Below are positions 1 through 17,402 of a stretch of DNA of 64,000 nt, in pieces; positions within the stretch are counted from its first letter, which is position 1, and every line of letters starts with the position of its first letter. The translations under genes were made by a program, and so were the position numbers. The stretch is from Latrodectus hesperus (Eukaryota; Arthropoda; Arachnida; Araneae; Theridiidae). Under the pieces are notes generated by a model that saw nothing but the letters and a program-made list of their open reading frames with translations, was not told the origin of the DNA and did no database searches. The stretch is from assembly GCA_037975125.1 (NCBI GenBank), contig CM075853.1, positions 91,239,794-91,303,793 of the forward strand. Direction: 5' to 3'.

Positions 1-1277
1 CACTTTTATCCTTGCATTTAAGTTAAACTAAATTTATCCTTATAAAAAGAAAAAGAGAATAAAGAAATGTATGCAACAAGACTTAATACTAATTAATATA
101 ATAAAATATTGTAAAATATAGTCATATATTATAAATTTTAGTCACAAAATACTCTTGGTTAAAATATTTCGAATAACTTATAATTATTAATTAATATCCT
201 CTATGTAGATTTAGCTTAGTAAAATGAATTACTGTAATATATATATTTATATTGCCAAACACTTTGTAGTAGTTGAGTTTCCCGTATGTATCAGATAAAA
301 TATGGAATAACTTAAGATAATTAAATTATAAAAGTAAATTTTCAGATGAATTCCATAACTATAGGTGGTAAAAAAGCTTTAATTATTTCATCAAAAATTC
401 CCTTTGCATGTATTGTTTAGAAAAAATAAATAAAGATACTGTAATAGCTAAATATAATACATTTATACTTTACAGATTTGGTTTGCTTCGTGTTTATTTA
501 GAATACTGTTTAAAATATAAAAAAAAATATTACTAATGATCAGCAAATGTCAAAGAGTTTTTAGAGATTTATTACAGGATGAAAGAAAAAATATTTAACT
601 TTATATATTTCCAGAAAAATTTCTTGAGATATTTTTAATACAAAATTTGTAAATCTACAATAACCTTTATTTGTGGAAAATTAATAAGTATAGATTACAA
701 TAAATATATCAGGCTTATAAAAACTAATGACACATTCATTAAACTCATATTTTCCTTTTTAAAAATTTTTCGCAATGTGAGAATAATCGTTTAACATCTG
801 TTTTGGTAGATAAGATGATTTAAAGTTGTTTTCTTCACTAAGAGGATTATTATTTCAATCCTCAGGTTTAAGGGAATAATTTTAATGCATTTAAATTGCT
901 CTTACCTTATAAAAACATTTTTACACTTATCTCTAGTATTTTCTTTTTCATTTTTCAATGCAGATGAATATATATTCTATTTACTATCCTCATACATACT
1001 GGTATTAAAAATTATCACTCATGATATATACTGAAAATTATTATAAATAATTGTGAGTTGCAATAACTATTTGATATTTCTGGTATACCACGAAATAAAA
1101 ATAATAAAAAATTATTACATAATACAGAAATCAATGTTGCAGTATACAGCTTCCATCTTTAGTTCTTATCTAACATGTTTTATTTTATTTCAAATTTCAT
1201 TTAAGGCCTATCTTTAGAGCGTCATTAAGTTCAAATCCATAATCACAGACATACGTATCCTCTATGAGAAATTAAAT

Positions 1278-1279
<2 letters not shown>
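1..1279. other. AT-rich non-coding DNA
   Basis: No reading frame of coding character, no RNA gene and no transposon end is visible. Short A and T runs dominate. Confidence 0.7.

Positions 1280-1363
<84 letters not shown>
1280..1363. repeat. (AT)n microsatellite, about 42 units
   Basis: An uninterrupted AT dinucleotide run. It is self-complementary and can fold into a hairpin. Confidence 0.97.
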
Positions 1364-1366
<3 letters not shown>

Positions 1367-1840
1367 ATAGTAGTAAATAATTTAGTATCCACAATCAGAC
1401 AACACAAAATCTACGTTACAATAATGCCTTTATACGAAGTGTAAATATCATCCATTTCAATGGGTACATTAAGGGATATTATCGCAATTTTTAATACTTC
1501 ATTTGTGTTCAATGTTTTACTAGCCTTCTTTTGGTGTTCAATAATTTAACACATGAGTGATTACATGCAAGCGAGAAACATAAAAGAGTCAATAAATTTT
1601 AATAATATGACAGTTTTAATCTATCGATACACGTCCTCATATTTTGTAGTTGGCTTCAATTGTAATCGTTTTCATTTTTGTGATAAGATTGGTGTGTGCA
1701 CAAATTCAGAAATGTTAATAAGAATACTATGAACTCAAAACATTTAAAATATATATACAACCAATTTTTTTAATTATGTGTTGATGTTTGTATAAAAATG
1801 TAATATATATGGAGGTTGTAGTAAGTTTAAGAAACATTAT

Positions 1841-1930
1841 TCTTGCCTAAAGTTACTATAAAATATTTACTTCTGCTGATAATAATAAATTATTTTGAAA
1901 AAGTAAAATGTTAGAAAGCAATCTTAGAGC
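1841..1930 (+). repeat. Diverged direct repeat, copy 1 (partner near 3025)
   Basis: The stretch beginning TCTTGCCTAAAGTTACTATA matches, with scattered substitutions, the stretch beginning at 3025 (CCTTGCCTAAAATTATTATA). Similarity continues through a shared CTTCTG(C/T)TGATAATA core and fades towards a common AGAGCA(C/T)T. It may be a local segmental duplication or two copies of an old dispersed repeat. Confidence 0.55.
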
Positions 1931-3024
1931 ATTCTAGGCACTTGTGCATAGAATGTTTTTTCTGTGCTCTGTTTATAGCAGATCAAAATCCAAATACGTT
2001 TATGGAAGAATCTCAATACTTTTAGATTAATTATAAGCTATAGCAGGGCGTTTAGTTCGACGGAATTTTTCTACTAATAAATGTTGATAAATGTTTGTGC
2101 AAATATGGATAGTATGCTGAATTTCTTTTAAACGTATAGATGAATGTGTTTCAAAATTACATTTATTATAAATACTGATTGTAACCGAATAACTGAAGTG
2201 AGAAATTCAGTAATGAATAACAACTTTGTTAGTTGTATTAGCTCTGAAATCTTTTGTCATGTGTCTTTATTCATTACTCACAACATTTCATCCGTTTATG
2301 AATATTTCAATTATTGTCATGCAGTTATTATAATTATTAGATTGTGAAGTTGAAATGGACGTATAAAGTTTGTATATATGAGTGAGTTGAGTATCAGAAA
2401 ATAAGTGTTTTTGAAAGTTAAAATGGTGATAATTTCAAAAAGATTTGAGAGACTGTTTTATAAATGATTTTATGTTGAGTTGTAAATAACACTTCGTATT
2501 AAGCACAACACCTATGAGAAAAATATTCAGAAAATTATTAAAAAATATACTTCAAAATGATTTTGGAACATGCATGTTACACGAACAAAGTATTATCTTC
2601 CAGAGGAAACAAATACTCACCTTTTCAATAGTTTAAATAATTAGGCAAAATCTCTTAACAACAATGTTTTCATTTTCAAAATATATTTGATATTGACGGA
2701 AACTGGAATATAAAATTTGAATACCTCAACTAGAGAGAGATCATTTATCACATTTTTGAAAGATTTCCAACAAAATGTATTCAAGCATAATGGATATTGA
2801 TTGGAATAAAAAATATTTCATATGTTCCAGCACAGACTAACATTTTTTTTAAAAATTCATAATTAAAAACTTACAATCATATGCATTCCAGCGTATTTGT
2901 TAGAAAATTCTATAGAGAAAAATTCAAATCATTAAAAAAATTGTTTTGGAAATCATTTCAGGAATCAAAAGGGATAAATTAATATGCAATGCTCCAAAAA
3001 TAAAATTTCAAAAAAAAACATGAT

Positions 3025-3115
3025 CCTTGCCTAAAATTATTATAAAATATTAGCTTCTGTTGATAATATAAACTTATTTTAAAAACGTACCATGAAACTT
3101 AAGTTTCAACAAGAG
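3025..3115 (+). repeat. Diverged direct repeat, copy 2 (partner near 1841)
   Basis: This is the second member of the pair described at 1841. The copies lie in the same orientation about 1.2 kb apart. Confidence 0.55.
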
Positions 3116-3550
3116 CACTTTTATAATCTAAAACTAACTTTTAAGTTTCTTCTGATCACTGGAGAGGATTTTCAAAATTTTCTTGCATAGTAATTTTATT
3201 TATTAATAATTCATACATGAAATTAATATCTATTTTTAATTATTGGAAAATTATATTCGAAAATAAATGATTTAAAATTGTTGAAGATATTTTGATGAAT
3301 CATTTCTTCGATTATATATTTGTTCTAAAAAATTCTGCTCTGCAATTATATTTTTTTTTATTTTTCGATGTAAAATATTAGTCTGAAATCTCAATTTTAG
3401 TTTATGAACATATATATTATTACCGTATTAATTCTGTACTTTGTTTTTGTACCGAAAGAAAGAAAAATAATTTTAATTATCGTATGAATATAAAAAAAAT
3501 CTGAATGCAATAAATCTTAAACAACATAATAAACGATAATCAATGATATT

Positions 3551-3592
3551 CGAATTCAAAAATTACATGCAATCATGTAATTTTTGAATTCG
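3551..3592. repeat. Perfect 19 bp inverted repeat, 4 nt loop
   Basis: The arms CGAATTCAAAAATTACATG (3551-3569) and their exact complement (3574-3592) flank the loop CAAT. There is no following T run or gene context that would make it a functional terminator. Confidence 0.9.
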
Positions 3593-4578
3593 GTAATTTA
3601 TGCTTGAATTTTAAAAATTAATTTTATATAATCTTTTCTTACATGTCTTCATAAAAAGGGAAGTTGAACAAAAAAAAAAAAGATTTCTCAAAGCAAATTG
3701 TTCAGCAACGTGATGACATAGATAATATCTTACAATAGTATTTTCTTATTGGATATGAGATTTCAATTATTTACACCTTACCAAATCTTGTGTAATGATG
3801 ACAGTGTAAAGTGTACAAGAGTAATAATTCCATCAATATGAAAGTGTATCTTCACTATAATAAAACAATTCCTTGGATATTGATAGATTATTAACTTGGT
3901 TATAAAAGTAAAGAATAATTTATAAATGTAGGCCCTAGAAATTTCCTCAGTTTCGTATAAAATTATTTTTCATTACAACCATTATTAACATCCTAATAAT
4001 AATTGTCATGCATAAAAAATTATAATTTTATAAAATGCAAAATTACTTTTCAAAATTAAAATAAGCAATTTCCTTAAACACATAAAATTGAAAAATGTAT
4101 ACGATATGAAGTAGTTATGTGAAAATTTTCCAATATTTTGACACACCAAATATGCAGTCAATATTATGGTTCCTATTTTTAAGTTTTTCCCACATGGCAT
4201 GAGCTTTCACTAAAAGATAAGAAGTGTTTGGCAAATATGCAATTTTTGTAAGTACCTCAAAATAGATTTCATGTTTTTTTCGTTGTAAAAAGCTATCTGA
4301 AGTTCAGAAACGGAAATTGGGCAGATGTGAAACCAGATGGCTATAGAAGATTATACAAGAATTTTAAAACAATGCAATCCTTTGAAATATAAAAAATACA
4401 CTCCTTTTTATGCTGCAGAACTATCAAAGGAGTTCATATTGGTTGCATATAAGAAGATTTATGACACTTTCTTAAAATACATGTCAAATATGTTTTTATT
4501 TTTAAGAGTAAAAAAATTGCTTTTCGATAAATGGACTGTTAGATATTTTTTTATGAAATTCAATCTATGATTTAGTGA

Positions 4579-4687
<109 letters not shown>

Positions 4688-4913
4688 ACATAATAAAACT
4701 AAATCTTTTTGCTTACATACATTAAATATTATATTAATGATACAAATGTCTTAATTCATAATAATAAAAGTTGAGAAATTATGCCGCAAATCAAAATCTT
4801 CAATCAATCATTGATTGGGGAAATAAGGAACAATCGAAAATTTTTAAATATCTCAAAGCATTTTATTTTTGATTATGTGATTCAAGTTTCATAAATTTTC
4901 CTTCTATAACAAG

Positions 4914-5010
4914 AAACTTATATAAGAAAATATTTTACAATTATTGTTTTAAAATAATGTAAAATATTTTCTTATATAAGTTTTTATATAAGAAAATATT
5001 TTACATTATT
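4914..5010. repeat. Triple-arm inverted repeat
   Basis: Arm 1 (4914-4939, beginning AAACTTATATAAG) is exactly complementary to arm 2 (4958-4983). Arm 2 is in turn exactly complementary over 26 bp to arm 3 (4985-5010, beginning TATATAAG). Arms 1 and 3 are therefore direct repeats, and the middle arm can pair with either. Confidence 0.9.
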
Positions 5011-5023
5011 TTATGCTTACACT

Positions 5024-5106
5024 GGAAAGCTATCTTAACGTATAATATACGTTAAGATAGCTTTTCGTATAAATAAATATTATACGGAAAGCTATCTTGA
5101 CGTAAT
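5024..5106. repeat. Near-palindrome plus third copy
   Basis: AAAGCTATCTTAACGTATA (5026-5044) and its exact complement (5046-5064) are separated by one base. A third, direct, slightly altered copy (GGAAAGCTATCTTGACGTA) begins at 5087. The arrangement repeats the three-arm pattern found just upstream at 4914-5010. Confidence 0.88.
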
Positions 5107-9513
<4,407 letters not shown>

Positions 9514-9517
9514 TTCT

Positions 9518-9724
9518 TGTGACACTTCACTCTCTCTCTCTCTCTCTCTCTTCCTTTCCGAGAGCGCCCCTGGCGGGGAGAAGGAAAGACAGTTAGTTAA
9601 ACATTTGATTTCGATGTGTTTTAATCATCCTTTTAATTTAGTGTTTCTGTTTGCTATTGTGTGTAACTTAACTTTGAATAATTAAATTATTGTTACACTA
9701 AAGGCTGTTTTGATTAAACCCACA
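9518..9724. mobile_element. Candidate solo LTR, 207 bp, 4 bp target duplication TTCT
   Basis: The segment starts TGTGACAC and ends ACCCACA, the TG...CA ends of an LTR with inverted tips TGTG/CACA. TTCT is present on both sides (9514-9517 and 9725-9728). Inside are a (CT)n run and a GC-rich hairpin-like core (GCGCCCCTGGCGGGG), out of character with the surrounding DNA. The flanks also share a 20 bp duplication (CTTTAATAAGTGAATTAATT), so the site may have been a tandem duplication before insertion. A 4 bp duplication would suit a BEL/Pao-type element, but the class cannot be fixed without internal sequence. Confidence 0.6.
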
Positions 9725-9728
9725 TTCT

Positions 9729-12116
9729 TTAATAAGTGAATTAATTGTAAACATATTTGCATTATCACAAGTTCAAACTGTTAAGCAAATGATATTAAAA
9801 CTTCCTTATTTTTCTGCTTTGATGCAAAATCATTTTAATAATATAATTGTAAATTTTACGACTTTAATATCCATTATAAAAATAATTTGTATTCTAAAAT
9901 TAATGAAAAAATAAAATTCTGCAATTACAATAAAAAAACTATTATAGTTTAAAAAATTCATAAACATTATGAAATATATTTTTTATACATACAATTTCTT
10001 AGATACTTCTTTATTAACTTTTTTAAAAATTTTTACAAAACTTCAGCAATTTATAATATGAAACTGATTTTTAATAAAAGCATTTTTGAATACAAAACAA
10101 TAAAATAAAAATATACGAACAGTTCAGTGCTTTTATTTTTCATTATTTTAAGGAAAAATATCTTGAAAATACATTAAATTTTTTTATACTAGATAAGGAT
10201 TTAAGCATATGCATTTTACTTTCAAATCACTGAAAATGTAAAAATATCTTAGAACTTTTTTTGAAACGTCATTTGTTTAAAAATTGCAACTTCTTTCTTA
10301 AATTTGATTGATAATATTTAAAATAGACTTCAATTAATATTTATTTTGTTATAGAAATTAATTCTTCTTACATTCTTAATCAATAATTTTTTTTATAATA
10401 TTAAATGTACACACAACATTTATTTTTAGAATAGAGATTTAAATATTTGATTAAATAACTGAAATTTTATTTGTACTCAATGTTTTGAAATATTTTTGAG
10501 TTGCTTACACCTGCAATGGAATGTAATACAAAATTATTAATTAATTTTTTCCTAAGTTATTTTGTTTACCCATTTTAAGATCTAATTAATAAATGAGTGA
10601 AAATAGATAGAAGTACATCTTTATTTTTTCATGCTGGAATTTTAAGAAAATACATAATATATATTTTATATATGGTATTGTTATAATTATATAGGTAAGA
10701 AATATTATTAAACATTGCTTATGAGTTAATAATTGAAATTAGGATTTAATTTCAATTATTAATTCATAAACAATTTTAACTAGTAACTAGTAATTTTGAC
10801 TATTTTTATTTTTGTTTTCTATTTTTTTTCATAAAACTTAATTGCAATAAAACGTGGGATTAATGATTAACTTTATTCTTTAGACGAAAGACATTTTTCT
10901 TCTTTTACAGATAAAAATTTTTACATATTACTTCAAGTGGACTTTTTTATTTAAATTATAAAAGAAAATTCCTCTGGTATTTTTGAATGAAACAAATTTC
11001 AAATTTTAATTAAATAAAAACAGTGATCAAGATTTTTATAAGTTTTCTTGTAAACTATAAGCTTAATATTTTCATTATGGCTTAATATTTTCATCTCCCA
11101 AATATCTCAGAAAGATTTTAAAAAATATTCCCTTCGATAGATTTATTTGCACAAAATTATTTTCGTAATGTCAGCTAAATGAATGAACTTTCTCTAGTAA
11201 ATAAAATGACAGATCGTAATAATAATATAAAGACTTATTTTTTGTATAAATTCTTCAAACACCATATTGAAGTGGTTACTCAGAAAATGATAAGAGAAAC
11301 ATAATATAAATCCAATTTTGTTAAAGTTCTTAAGTATAATAAAAAGTTATTTCATATTGAAACCATACAAAAAATAAATTTTTCTGAGATTCCTCAATAT
11401 TGATACAAAAATGTACGTGGTTTAACTCTCCTTTAGTAGAAACCTTCTATTAATACTAATTAAATGAATATCGATTCTTGAAAAGTAAGGCAAATAAAAG
11501 CAAGAAATTTAATGATGCAAATGTAGGATAAGAACTAGAATCAAGAAATTTGTATGCAAAGAACGAACTTTTAAGAAAACATTTCAAAGTATAAATAGAA
11601 TGTAGAATTTTATTCAACATAAAAGGTAAATACTTATATACCCAAGTAAAAAAGTTTATTCAGAATCGAATAGAGAGATAATGTTCAAAATATTTAACAC
11701 TATAGCAAAATATAATCCGTATTTTACCTTATGATAAAATAGTGTGCTCTTTAAATTTCCATTAGCTAATATATTAATGATGAGAAGAAGAAAAAAAGAA
11801 ATTTATTTATAAATTTTGAACAAGACTAAATAATAAGCAAATTTATAGTTGCATTATCACAAATTATCCAAAGCTGAAGCAAATAATCATTTTCTCTTTA
11901 AACATATTTCATTTTTTGCAATATTATTTCAAATTAATATAATTATAAGAACTTGAATTTGTATTTAGATATTCCATACATAATAAGATATATTAAGAAT
12001 TCTTTGATTTAAGTATTCACTGCAATTGCAGAATTACTAATAAAATAATTTAAGTTTTTCCGTTGGACTTAAATATATATTTCTTACTTAAAAACCACAA
12101 TTTATTACTGTGAGAT
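9729..12116. other. AT-rich non-coding DNA
   Basis: No gene is recognised. The only structure noted is the inverted repeat at 10721-10767. Confidence 0.65.
10721..10767. repeat. 21 bp inverted repeat, one mismatch
   Basis: ATGAGTTAATAATTGAAATTA (21 bp) is followed, after a 5 nt loop, by its complement at 10747-10767 with a single mismatch at the fifth base. Confidence 0.8.
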
Positions 12117-12127
12117 ATTAGCACATT

Positions 12128-12411
12128 TTTTGAAGCCTGGTGGCTTAGTGGCAGCGTTTCAGGTTTCCAATGCACAGATCAGAGGTTCGTTCCTCGGGTT
12201 GGACAAGATCAACTCAGCCTTTCACCCCTTCGGTTTGTCGATAAGCTGAGTACAAAGCACGCTTGGGAACTAAACTCTGGGGGTTAAAGTTAGGCTGATC
12301 ACTTAACAGGAAAATGTGCTTCGCGCTCTTGAACCTTCGATCATGAAAACAGTTATGGAAAGTGTAGGCCTTTGGCCAATATGTGCTGTCATGCCACAGA
12401 GTTTAGTTTAG
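12128..12411 (+). mobile_element. tRNA-derived SINE, family A, full copy with 11 bp target duplication
   Basis: The 5' end resembles a tRNA promoter. There is an A-box-like TGGCTTAGTGG at 12141-12151 and a B-box-like GGTTCGTTCC at 12184-12193, both typical internal RNA polymerase III signals. The body is followed by a unique tail ending in GAGTTTAGTTTA. The 11 bp ATTAGCACATT flanks it on both sides (12117-12127 and 12412-12422), as expected of LINE-assisted retroposition. It is not a functional tRNA gene, because the cloverleaf acceptor stem is lost. Confidence 0.85.
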
Positions 12412-12547
12412 ATTAGCACATTCTAAGGTGCATGGAACTATTATTTTTACACTTCATAAATGAAAAATTATAAAACATTTTCTCTAACACATATCTAACT
12501 TATCACGCATTTTCTGTTTCCCGTGCAAATATAAAATTCTAATCTTG

Positions 12548-12924
12548 TTACTTATGACACTTGGACAAGCCAAGCTCGCTATGCCTTGGCTATGAGAATT
12601 TAAGTGAATATGGAGTGTCTTTCATTTTAATCAGAGCACCACAAAAGTGTAAGTACGTATTTGTTCTTTCTTAAATCTTAGGATAGATGGTACCACCATA
12701 GGATCTACTCCTACAATTTTAACATTGATATGAAGGGGGAGGAAATTTTCTCCAGATCTTTGCACCCATGGTAACTGCTCAACGACATGACCACAGGAAT
12801 TTCGATTCCACAGATTTAACGAGCATGCACATCGCATGTACTCCGTGGGTACTTGGCGGCATTAGAAATCGAAACCCATTCTTCCGGATAGAAGGCTGAT
12901 ATCCTAACCGCTAGGGTACCACGG
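12548..12924 (-). mobile_element. tRNA-derived SINE, family B, minus strand
   Basis: Read on the minus strand, it begins CCGTGGTACCCTAGCGGTTAGG, an A-box-like head. It continues through a B-box-like GGTTTCGATTTC and ends ...GCTTGTCCAAGTGTCATAAG followed by TAACAA. The layout and sequence match the copies at 46042 and 54407. No clear target duplication is seen. An AT microsatellite starts just beyond its 5' end. Confidence 0.8.
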
Positions 12925-12936
12925 TCTAAGTCTAAA

Positions 12937-12941
<5 letters not shown>

Positions 12942-13016
<75 letters not shown>
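12942..13016. repeat. (AT)n microsatellite
   Basis: About 37 AT units directly next to the 5' end of the minus-strand SINE. Confidence 0.97.
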
Positions 13017-13019
<3 letters not shown>

Positions 13020-16000
13020 TGTTAGATTCCTAAGCATACATATAAATATTTCCTTAACAATAATGATATAACATAAGCAACAAAGTATTTGCTTAAGAGA
13101 ATATTCATCCTTTTAAAACTTTTATGTTATAATATATATATTTCATGCATAAATTAATAATTCTTGACTCTTGAGACCAGGTAATTCATGTGCAACAGCT
13201 ATTATGTATGCATAAATATACTAAATAATATTGCAAACTTCTAATATGCTTCTTTCGATACTGACATTTGATAAAAAATTTTATTAAGATAGTTATTAAC
13301 CAAAAACACATTTAAAATTTGCAAAGTTATGACGTCGATGTTCAAAATTTATCTAATGGATTTTAAAAAATCTTTATAATTAAGCATTTTATTCCTAAAT
13401 TGTTTGGTTTTGCAAATCATAATATATATCTGCATATATTTAACTAAAGTTTTCTCGAAATATTGAAATGTTGTATAGTGATTAAAAAAATTGAAACAAG
13501 CAACGTCAGATATTTGTTTTCTTAGTAATTAATTAAGAATAAAAAAATAATGATTAATCAAGAAGTTACACTCAAGTTTTAATGGAACTTATATTAAAAT
13601 GTGTAACACATACTACAGTAAAAATATTATTAATATACATAACAACGAAACCATTATAATTTGGAAATTAATAAACGTATTAATATATAAAATGTACAAA
13701 AACCATGCATTATTTTTTGTGGGGAAAATGCTTTATCAATGGGACATGATTACCACAAAAAGTAAAAGAATGTATACATTGTGGCACTGTGTGTGTGGTA
13801 GCTAATTCATGATTAGATTTCTTTGAAGTGCATTTCAAAGTACTTACGAGAAATGCAGAAAGTTAAGGAAAACTAATGAAAACTTCTTCACGAATTTTTT
13901 ATTGTTGCTTATTTGTAAAAAATTTGGCAGTGTTAGTGAGTTAAACTGTTTTCTGCTAAAGGTAAGTATTACAACAGCTGAATGACTTTGCAAGAGATTT
14001 CTCTCAGAAAAAAGTTTTATTTATTCATATAGGTTTTGCAATAACCCAGAAAAAGATAATTTAATTAATAAAATTTGGTTTTTCAAGACAACTTATAATT
14101 TTTTCAAACATTTAAGATATTAATTATTCATATTAATAGGAATATTCACACATAAAATTTAACTGAGAAAATATATGTTATACAGAAATTGTTATATAGA
14201 AATATAAAGAATTTCACAGAATAATATATTTTAATTATAAACGGAAAGTTTGTTTCTGTCATTTCAAATATATGTTTCAGTTTACAAGATAGTTCATGTG
14301 AAATATTTTAGAATATCAAGTATTTTGATATTAAATATAGGCATATAAAACAAATTACGATGCATTTCTATACATCAAATTGCACTTATAAAATTTCAAA
14401 ATATACTGTAAATATAACAGCGAATGGTATTTACAGGAATGATATTCGTTAGTCAAATGTAAAATTCACCATATTTTGCTGTTATATACTATATCCATAT
14501 AAAGAAGTTTTATGTTACTTTGCATAAAGTTATTTCCGCTATATTTTTATCAAATTTATAAATATTAAGTTACGTTCTATATGCTCCTGGGTTTTACTAA
14601 ACTATTTTTCTAAACTAAAATATAAAGTCGTTAGTTATTTGATGTTTATTACTATACGTGTAAGGGTTTTGTCATAATTAAGTTTGTGAAACTTACTCTG
14701 TTAATTTCATATATCGAACTATTTAAGTCTCAACCCTTAAAATACAAACACAAAATTTTCAGCCATTTTAGCACTTAACGAATTTCTCATACCTATATGT
14801 TTTAAGTGAATTTTATCTTATCAAGAATAAATATATTATATACTTTGCATCCTTCCTAACCATAAATTTGTTACAGATAATTGAATTTATATAATGATAA
14901 ACAATCACAATGTAATAAAGCACTAACATTAAGTAGTTCCTATTTATTAATTCTCAGTTTGGATACTTATTATGCAAATTAAAACAGCAATTTCTTCAGT
15001 AATCTTAAAAGAAAAACCTAAGTAGATATAGCAAACAAATTATTCGTATTAATTATGTAAATATAGAATTAATTATGAAATTACAAAAAAAAATTAAGTA
15101 TCATGTTTGCATTTGATCTAGAATAGAGAATTTTCATTGAAAATCAATATTAGGAATTAATTAATTCCTATTTTCAGTTTTAGAGTAATTAATAGTTAAA
15201 AAATGAAAAAAAAATCCTACCTATTTGATTGTAATAGACCTTCTCAGACAATAATATTTCTTATAATTATTATTATCTTATATTAATTATAAGATAATAA
15301 GATAATTATTATCTTATAATTAATATTTACTTGTTTATTGGACAACACTATAAGTGTTGTCCAATAAACAAGTAAATATTGAATAATTTTATATATTCTT
15401 GAAACTTAAATAATGCTGCATTTTAAACACTTTTCATTGGTTTCTTTTCAAAATGTGTAATATCCTTCAGTATAAAAATTAGTTGTAAAACATTTCAAAT
15501 TTCTAATTCACAACAGTGAGAGAAAATGATTTTGTAATGTGCTAGCGTTGATCTATGAGTATAATTGAAATTTATTCTACCTATTACAAATATTTTTAGC
15601 CAAGATTTATAAATTATTACTTTTAAAATGTGTATGAAAAACATTGAAAATAAAATTATTTCTATAATAACACCATGAAAAATATAAAATTTTTGAGTTA
15701 GTATTTAAACACTAAATATTTTAATGTTATTAATAAAAATTGGTATTATTATACTTGAATTAAATAGTTTAGTCTATGAAACAAACTCTAAACATTCCTT
15801 TTTAGAAAACAAAAAATTAAGATTATACTGAATTTTCTAGAATTTTCTTAAAAGTCATGAAAGTAACTGATTTTTACTTATATTTTATATTTTCAGACAA
15901 AAGATCATAAATTTATTCCTACAAACATATAAAGAAAGTACAAAATATAATCCTATAAATATAATTTAATACTCAAATATTTATGAAAAAAAGAATAGCA

Positions 16001-17402
16001 TTATGTGGTAAATGCAATAATTAATAAATCATTTCAACGCATAAAATTATCATACGAACTTAGACCATACATGCAAAAGACATATTTCATTGAAAAAAGA
16101 CAATACATTTCCAAAATAGTAATTTAATTACAATATTGTTTTAGAAACATATGAACTTTCAAAATATTTACTATATTAATATTTTGGAAGCTGAATATTA
16201 ATATTGATAAATAATCAGTAATTCAAAATAAAATTATTTTGTAAAGTTCGAAAGGCTTAGTTTGAAATCAGTACGAAATATTTGTTAAAGAAAATTATGA
16301 ACCTAAATTTATTCATCAAATATTTCCCTTTGATTTCTTCTATTTAATCAAGCTGTAATTAAAATAAAATATTCAAATATAATGAAAATTTTTAATCAAT
16401 ATATTTATTCACTTCCAAAACTTGAAGGACAAAAAATACATAAGATACTCTCTTTAAAGTATCCTTCGAAGGAAATAAAATACTCTCAAATAATAATCTA
16501 TGCTCTAATTACATTAAATAAAATATTATAAATTCTATGAAAGATAATAAACTCTTAGTAAGGTTTTTCTCTAAAAAATTTGCAAATAATGAATGTCAAT
16601 TCTCTAAACATTCTCAATATGTTAATAAATAATCATGTGTATTTGAAACTTTGCATCGCACACACACAATTCATGGAAAAAAATTAACTTCCTAAAATAC
16701 AATAAAAATCAAAACTTAAATTTTTTAATTCACAGCAAAATCTATGAAATATTTTAAATTTACATTTTAAAATACTTACCTAAATTAATATAAATATTTC
16801 TAGATAAATATTAATTACCGTTGAAATATTATTATTAACATCGAATGTAATATTGTTCTATTGCCGATGTCTTTGGAAGAATATTTATAAATAATTCCAT
16901 TTTTATGATTTAATTTCCTGTATATCCAAAATAAATGATACTTTTAGATTGACCATATTATTAGAGTTATTCTTAAAACATAGATTAAGCATTCTATACA
17001 TTTATCCGTTGATATTTATAGATCAATAATTTTAAGAATTTATCATCTAACTACTTCTGTTTAGAGATCAATTTTTAAATAAATAATAAAAGAAATATAT
17101 TTAGGGAAATGAAAAAATAAGGAAGTATGAACGATGCATCTTTACCTTTTTAGTTACTTACATTTTCACCTTAAATGTCTTATACATAATATTTTAATGT
17201 CAACACACGAAAATAAAGTATTTCTCGAACAAAAAGAAGCTTTACCTAAATAATTATCATTAATGTGTCAAAAAGGATTTCTGTGCTGCATTTTTGACAA
17301 CTTTTCCTTACATAATTTGGTTGAATACGTTATAAGAAAGTTCATAAGATTTATATTGAATTTAATGCATTATCTATTTTTTATAGATTGATAACCGAAA
17401 AA
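13017..17402. other. AT-rich non-coding DNA
   Basis: No gene is recognised. An isolated good splice-donor-like AAAG|GTAAGTATT occurs near 13961 without a supporting exon. A 28 bp perfect hairpin lies at 15322-15380. Confidence 0.6.
15322..15380. repeat. Perfect 28 bp inverted repeat, 3 nt loop
   Basis: The arm 15322-15349 (beginning AATATTTACTTG, ending GGACAACACT) is exactly complementary to 15353-15380 around the loop ATA. The arms are of mixed composition, so the match is not a trivial consequence of AT richness. A second, weaker AT-rich inverted repeat (15260-15320) lies immediately to the left. Confidence 0.93.

Noticed and set aside
2600..2640. Minus-strand donor-like AAG|GTGAGTAT, and a similar TAG|GTAAGTA at about 16785
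   Set aside because: No open frame or protein-like sequence precedes either site; such words are expected by chance in 64 kb.
13930..13975. Splice-donor-like AAAG|GTAAGTATT with a possible acceptor 31 bases upstream
   Set aside because: The implied micro-exon is too short to judge and no partner exon or conserved frame is visible.
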